A DNA stretch of 17,079 nt from Actinomycetota bacterium (GTDB taxonomy: Bacteria; Actinomycetota; Actinomycetes; Nanopelagicales; Nanopelagicaceae), in contig CANKCX010000005.1 in assembly GCA_947480375.1 (NCBI GenBank), positions 1-17,079 on the forward strand. Reading direction: 5' to 3'. Below the pieces are notes generated by a model that saw only the letters and a list, made by a program, of their open reading frames with translations, had not been told where the DNA came from and did not search any database. Positions 14,616 through 17,079 of the stretch are shown piece after piece. The translations under genes and the position numbers were made by a program. Positions within the stretch are counted from its first letter, which is position 1, and every line of letters starts with the position of its first letter.

Positions 14616-15551
14616 GTGTCAGATCGCAAAACCGAACGCCTCCTTAATCTCACTCTGGCTTTGCTTGCCACAAAACGTTACTTGAAGAAATCTGAGATTC
14701 TCGAGAATGTTTTTGGGTATGAAGGATCTCAGGAGTCGAAGGAACGAATGTTCGAGCGCGATAAAGACGATCTTCGCTCACTTGGAATCGAGATAGAGGT
14801 CGGTGATCTTGACCCGTTTTTCGAAGACGAACCTGGCTATCGCATTCCCCAGAAATCTTATGAATTAATTGTCCCGGAATTAAGCCCGCAGGAATTAGCA
14901 ATTCTCTCGCTCGCCGCAAATTATTGGAATGATTCGGTTTTAGCACCAAGTGCGCAATCAGGTATTCGCAAGTTGCAATCTCTTGGGATTCCATCAAGCA
15001 ACGATTTGGATTTTCGATTAAAAAATCGATTTGAAAACCCGATGCAGACTCTTGAAGTTATCAGCGAAGCCATCTCTCGGGCGAGCTCGATTACATTTTC
15101 ATATGACTCAAAGGAACGTTCTCTACGACACGTACAACCATATCGAGTTATTTTTTGGAATGGTTTTTGGTACCTGATGGGTTTTGACACTGATCGCGAA
15201 AGTATGCGTCTCTTTAAGTTATCCAGGTTTGTTTCAGAAGTGACACTTTCGAAAAAGAAGAATGAATTCAAAATCCCTACCGATTTCGATCCTTTAACAT
15301 ATTTGCCCGATCGAGATATTGAGATAACGCATACCGCACAATTAGCAATTTCTAAGGGTTCGGCAGTGATACTTCGAAATCGAGGTAAGTTTTTAACTTC
15401 CGGGGAGGAAGTAGATTTCTACGAAGTCACCTATTCAAACGAGTTCCAGTTTCTTCGAGAGCTACTTTGGTATGGAACCAATGTTGAAGTCATCGAACCC
15501 GCAGAATTGCGGATGGCAATTGCTAATTTGGTTAAAGGAGTAATCGCGTGA
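14616..15551 (+). CDS. pafB: WYL-domain transcriptional regulator PafB
   Basis: This is one half of the PafBC regulator, which in mycobacteria activates many DNA-damage genes independently of LexA. The 311-residue protein has an N-terminal winged-helix region (about 1-70, TERLLNLTLALLATKRYLKKSEI). A middle segment begins LSPQELAILSLA. The WYL domain (about 145-235) contains HVQPYRVIFWNGFWYLMGFD with the namesake Trp-Tyr-Leu, then MRLFKLSRF. A C-terminal WCX-type region follows. The start is GTG. It overlaps pafC by four bases (GTGA). The pupylation ligase pafA, from whose operon the gene takes its name, is absent nearby. Confidence 0.9.
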   Translation: MSDRKTERLLNLTLALLATKRYLKKSEILENVFGYEGSQESKERMFERDKDDLRSLGIEIEVGDLDPFFEDEPGYRIPQKSYELIVPELSPQELAILSLAANYWNDSVLAPSAQSGIRKLQSLGIPSSNDLDFRLKNRFENPMQTLEVISEAISRASSITFSYDSKERSLRHVQPYRVIFWNGFWYLMGFDTDRESMRLFKLSRFVSEVTLSKKKNEFKIPTDFDPLTYLPDRDIEITHTAQLAISKGSAVILRNRGKFLTSGEEVDFYEVTYSNEFQFLRELLWYGTNVEVIEPAELRMAIANLVKGVIA

Positions 15552-16480
15552 GTGAATCTGCACTTGACCGCACTGCGAGAGCTTTGGATTTAGTTCCTTA
15601 TTTACTCGAACATCAAGGCATTTCTATTTCAGAATTAGCAATGGTTTTTGGTGTAACAGAGAAGCAAATCAATGAAGATTTAGTTCTAATACACATGTGC
15701 GGGCTTCCCGGTTACACCCCTCTAGAACTTATTGAAATGTATTACGAAGATGGATATGTGACCGTTTCAGACCCACAAAGTTTAAATAGACCACGCAAAA
15801 TGACCCGTAATGAACTTACTTCGATTCTCGTTGCTTTAGATCTAATGAAGGCGGGAAGAGCCGGCGAGATTTCCGAAGTAATTATGAATTTGGAATCTAA
15901 GTTAATTAAGAATCTCAAAGTGGATAATCCATATGTGGTTGTCTCTGATTTGGTTGCAAATCCGATGATCGCTGATCTCGAAGAAGCGATATCGAAATCG
16001 CGTGGTTTACAGATTACTTACCTAAGTGCCCACCGAGATGCGAAAACCGAACGTAGGATATTTCCCTCTGAAATATTCACAACTAATAGAGAGGTTTATG
16101 TCAATGCTTGGTGCGAGTCTTCGCAGGCCGATCGTACATTTCGCGTCGACCGGATACTCGAATGCTCATTGCTCTCTGACGCGGATTCCGTAGCAATCAA
16201 GAAACCGCTAGCTCAGACCACACACCATGAACATAACGAAGCTGGAATCAAATTGTTTGTTAGTCAATCGGCGCGCAGTTTCATAGAAGAAAATCGAGCG
16301 ATAGTTTCCGATGTCCGGGCCGATGAAAATGGATTTGCAGTTGACCTAGAAAATATTGAAAGTGAATGGCTCATCCGAACGATACTTGGCTATGGGGGAG
16401 CCATAAGAGTCATCGAGCCAGAACAGCTTGTTGGCGCCATAGCTACTAGAGCCACCGAGATTTACGCTAAATATCTTTAA
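15548..16480 (+). CDS. pafC: WYL-domain transcriptional regulator PafC
   Basis: This is the partner of PafB, and the two act together as a heteromeric activator. It is 310 residues long. The N-terminal helix-turn-helix region (about 5-75) contains HQGISISELAMVFGVTEKQINEDL. A middle segment starts MTRNELTSILVALDLM. The WYL domain (about 150-225) carries ITYLSAHRD and REVYVNAWCE, in which the WYL core is replaced by YVNAW, then RTFRVDRI. The C-terminal WCX-like region contains ESEWLIRTILGYGGAIRVIEPE. The start GTG overlaps the pafB stop, which implies coupled translation and a fixed ratio. Confidence 0.9.
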   Translation: MSESALDRTARALDLVPYLLEHQGISISELAMVFGVTEKQINEDLVLIHMCGLPGYTPLELIEMYYEDGYVTVSDPQSLNRPRKMTRNELTSILVALDLMKAGRAGEISEVIMNLESKLIKNLKVDNPYVVVSDLVANPMIADLEEAISKSRGLQITYLSAHRDAKTERRIFPSEIFTTNREVYVNAWCESSQADRTFRVDRILECSLLSDADSVAIKKPLAQTTHHEHNEAGIKLFVSQSARSFIEENRAIVSDVRADENGFAVDLENIESEWLIRTILGYGGAIRVIEPEQLVGAIATRATEIYAKYL

Positions 16481-16612
16481 ATTTTGAGGGCATCGAAGCT
16501 TTTCCATGGTCGTTTATGGTGGAATAGCCTGCATATAAGGTCGAATCAGCGCAATTCGAACTAGTATCTGACACTAGGAAATGGTTTCATCTACTAAAAG
16601 TGGGAGCTGCAT
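16481..16612 (+). promoter_or_regulatory. Intergenic region with tatA promoter, leader hairpins and ribosome binding site
   Basis: The 132-base gap holds a candidate -10 (TATAAG 16534-16539, or TAAGGT 16536-16541) without a clear -35. Two small inverted repeats follow, each with a seven-base loop: TCGAAT/ATTCGA (16541-16559) and CTAGT/ACTAG (16561-16577). GGGAG lies about six to eight bases before the tatA ATG. I see no terminator for pafC here. Confidence 0.45.
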
Positions 16613-16798
16613 ATGTTGCGCGGACTTGAAGGTTGGCACTTTGTCATAATCGCCGTAGTTTTCGTTCTTCTATTCGGAGCAAAGAAACTACCGGACTCAG
16701 CTAAATCCATCGCAAGATCTTTAAAGATTTTTAAGAGCGAAATGAAGGATGGCGAAAACAAGAACGACAAGGGCGACTCACCTAAGTCCGATTCGTAA
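16613..16798 (+). CDS. tatA: Sec-independent protein translocase subunit TatA
   Basis: It is the pore-forming subunit of the twin-arginine pathway, which exports folded proteins across the membrane. The 61-residue protein has one N-terminal transmembrane helix (about 8-20), the conserved Phe21-Gly22 hinge, and an amphipathic helix ([20 protein letters not shown]). A charged C-terminal tail rich in Lys, Asp and Ser ends it. It is shorter than many TatA proteins (about 80-100 residues) because the tail is short. A GGGAG ribosome site precedes the ATG. tatC follows 27 bases downstream, so the two form an operon. Confidence 0.93.
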   Translation: MLRGLEGWHFVIIAVVFVLLFGAKKLPDSAKSIARSLKIFKSEMKDGENKNDKGDSPKSDS

Positions 16799-16825
16799 AT
16801 TCGGCGAGGAATCAAGGCTTAAGTT

Positions 16826-17079
16826 ATGAAGGGCAATTCCAATAAAGCGATGCCACTTCTGGCGCACTTCAATGAACTTAGAAAGCGTCTCTTTAAATCA
16901 GCCATGGCGATTGCAGGAGCGAGTTTTATCGGTTGGTTTCTCTACGACAATATTATTAATAGATTAGCTGCGCCTATCTGCGATCTTAAAGCTGCAACAC
17001 AGGCCGGTTCAGCAAGTTGCGGAGTGCTCTATATAAACGGCGTCCTTGGACCAATAGATCTCAAATTTAAGATTTCAAT
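16826..17079 (+). CDS. tatC: Sec-independent protein translocase subunit TatC (5' part, runs off the window)
   Basis: It is the twin-arginine signal-peptide receptor, a six-helix membrane protein. Only the first 84 codons are inside the window. After the ATG the reading shows MPLLAHFNELRKRL, the conserved N-terminal cytosolic motif (H-x3-ELRKR). The first transmembrane helix comes next (AMAIAGASFIGWFLY), then the periplasmic loop with the conserved APICDL…GVLGPIDLKFKIS region leading to the second helix. The frame is open to the window end. No strong Shine-Dalgarno sequence is visible; AAGGCTTAA lies just upstream. Confidence 0.9.
   Translation, partial: MKGNSNKAMPLLAHFNELRKRLFKSAMAIAGASFIGWFLYDNIINRLAAPICDLKAATQAGSASCGVLYINGVLGPIDLKFKIS

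Noticed and set aside
15548..16480. pafC as a degenerate or broken WYL protein because it lacks a literal WYL triad
   Set aside because: The frame is intact and the REVYVNAW…RTFRVDRI pattern is a normal variant of the WYL domain, so it is treated as functional.
1..17079. Search for defence system, mobile element, CRISPR array or integration scar, including at tRNA-Leu
   Set aside because: No transposase, integrase, direct repeats flanking the tRNA, or repeat-spacer pattern was seen. Gene content is conserved chromosomal housekeeping throughout.

Overview
This window looks like the chromosome of a low-to-medium GC, compact-genome actinobacterium. It carries the mycothiol ligase mshC, the actinobacterial gene set seen beside mshC, the pafBC regulator pair and an actinobacterial-type ung, but its codons are AT-leaning and its intergenic gaps are tiny. 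Streamlined freshwater actinobacteria (the acI / Nanopelagicales type, e.g. Planktophila) fit best. That assignment is inference, not proof. I see no insertion sequence, phage gene, CRISPR array, rRNA or toxin-antitoxin pair. No stretch over 300 bases lacks a gene.

Layout. 1-83 is an edge fragment I cannot assign. 84-2148 holds ung (+), a YczE-type membrane protein (-) and a DUF554 membrane protein (+); the last two diverge from a 36-base region with overlapping promoters. 2163-3341 holds a zinc alcohol dehydrogenase (-) with tRNA-Leu(GAG) (-) just upstream of it. 3423-5687 holds an M20 metallo-hydrolase (+) and an aldo/keto reductase (-) whose stop codons abut. 5736-8949 is a four-gene + strand block: histidine phosphatase, DUF3090 zinc-ribbon protein, kinase-like SCO1664-family protein, and mshC. 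8966-13993 holds metH, a HAD phosphatase overlapping its end, and the tRNA m1A58 methyltransferase. 13990-14526 is a lipoprotein FKBP isomerase (-). 14616-16480 is the pafB-pafC pair, and 16613 to the window end is tatA plus the start of tatC.

How it fits together. mshC makes the penultimate mycothiol intermediate, and the three genes before it are a recurring, uncharacterised companion set. metH works in sulfur/one-carbon metabolism. Gene order from the M20 hydrolase through mshC, metH, trmI, pafBC and tatAC follows, from memory, the Rv2141c-to-Rv2093c order of Mycobacterium tuberculosis. One difference stands out: the ATPase-dop-pup-proteasome-pafA genes expected between trmI and pafBC are absent here, while pafBC is kept.

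Expression. Six genes have a TANNNT -10 element exactly six bases before the start codon, with no Shine-Dalgarno sequence. This is the layout of leaderless transcripts and it supports several start-codon choices. The strongest leads are this promoter pattern, the missing proteasome block, the kinase/zinc-ribbon/phosphatase set beside mshC, and unusual residues in MshC. None is clearly a new defence or mobile system.
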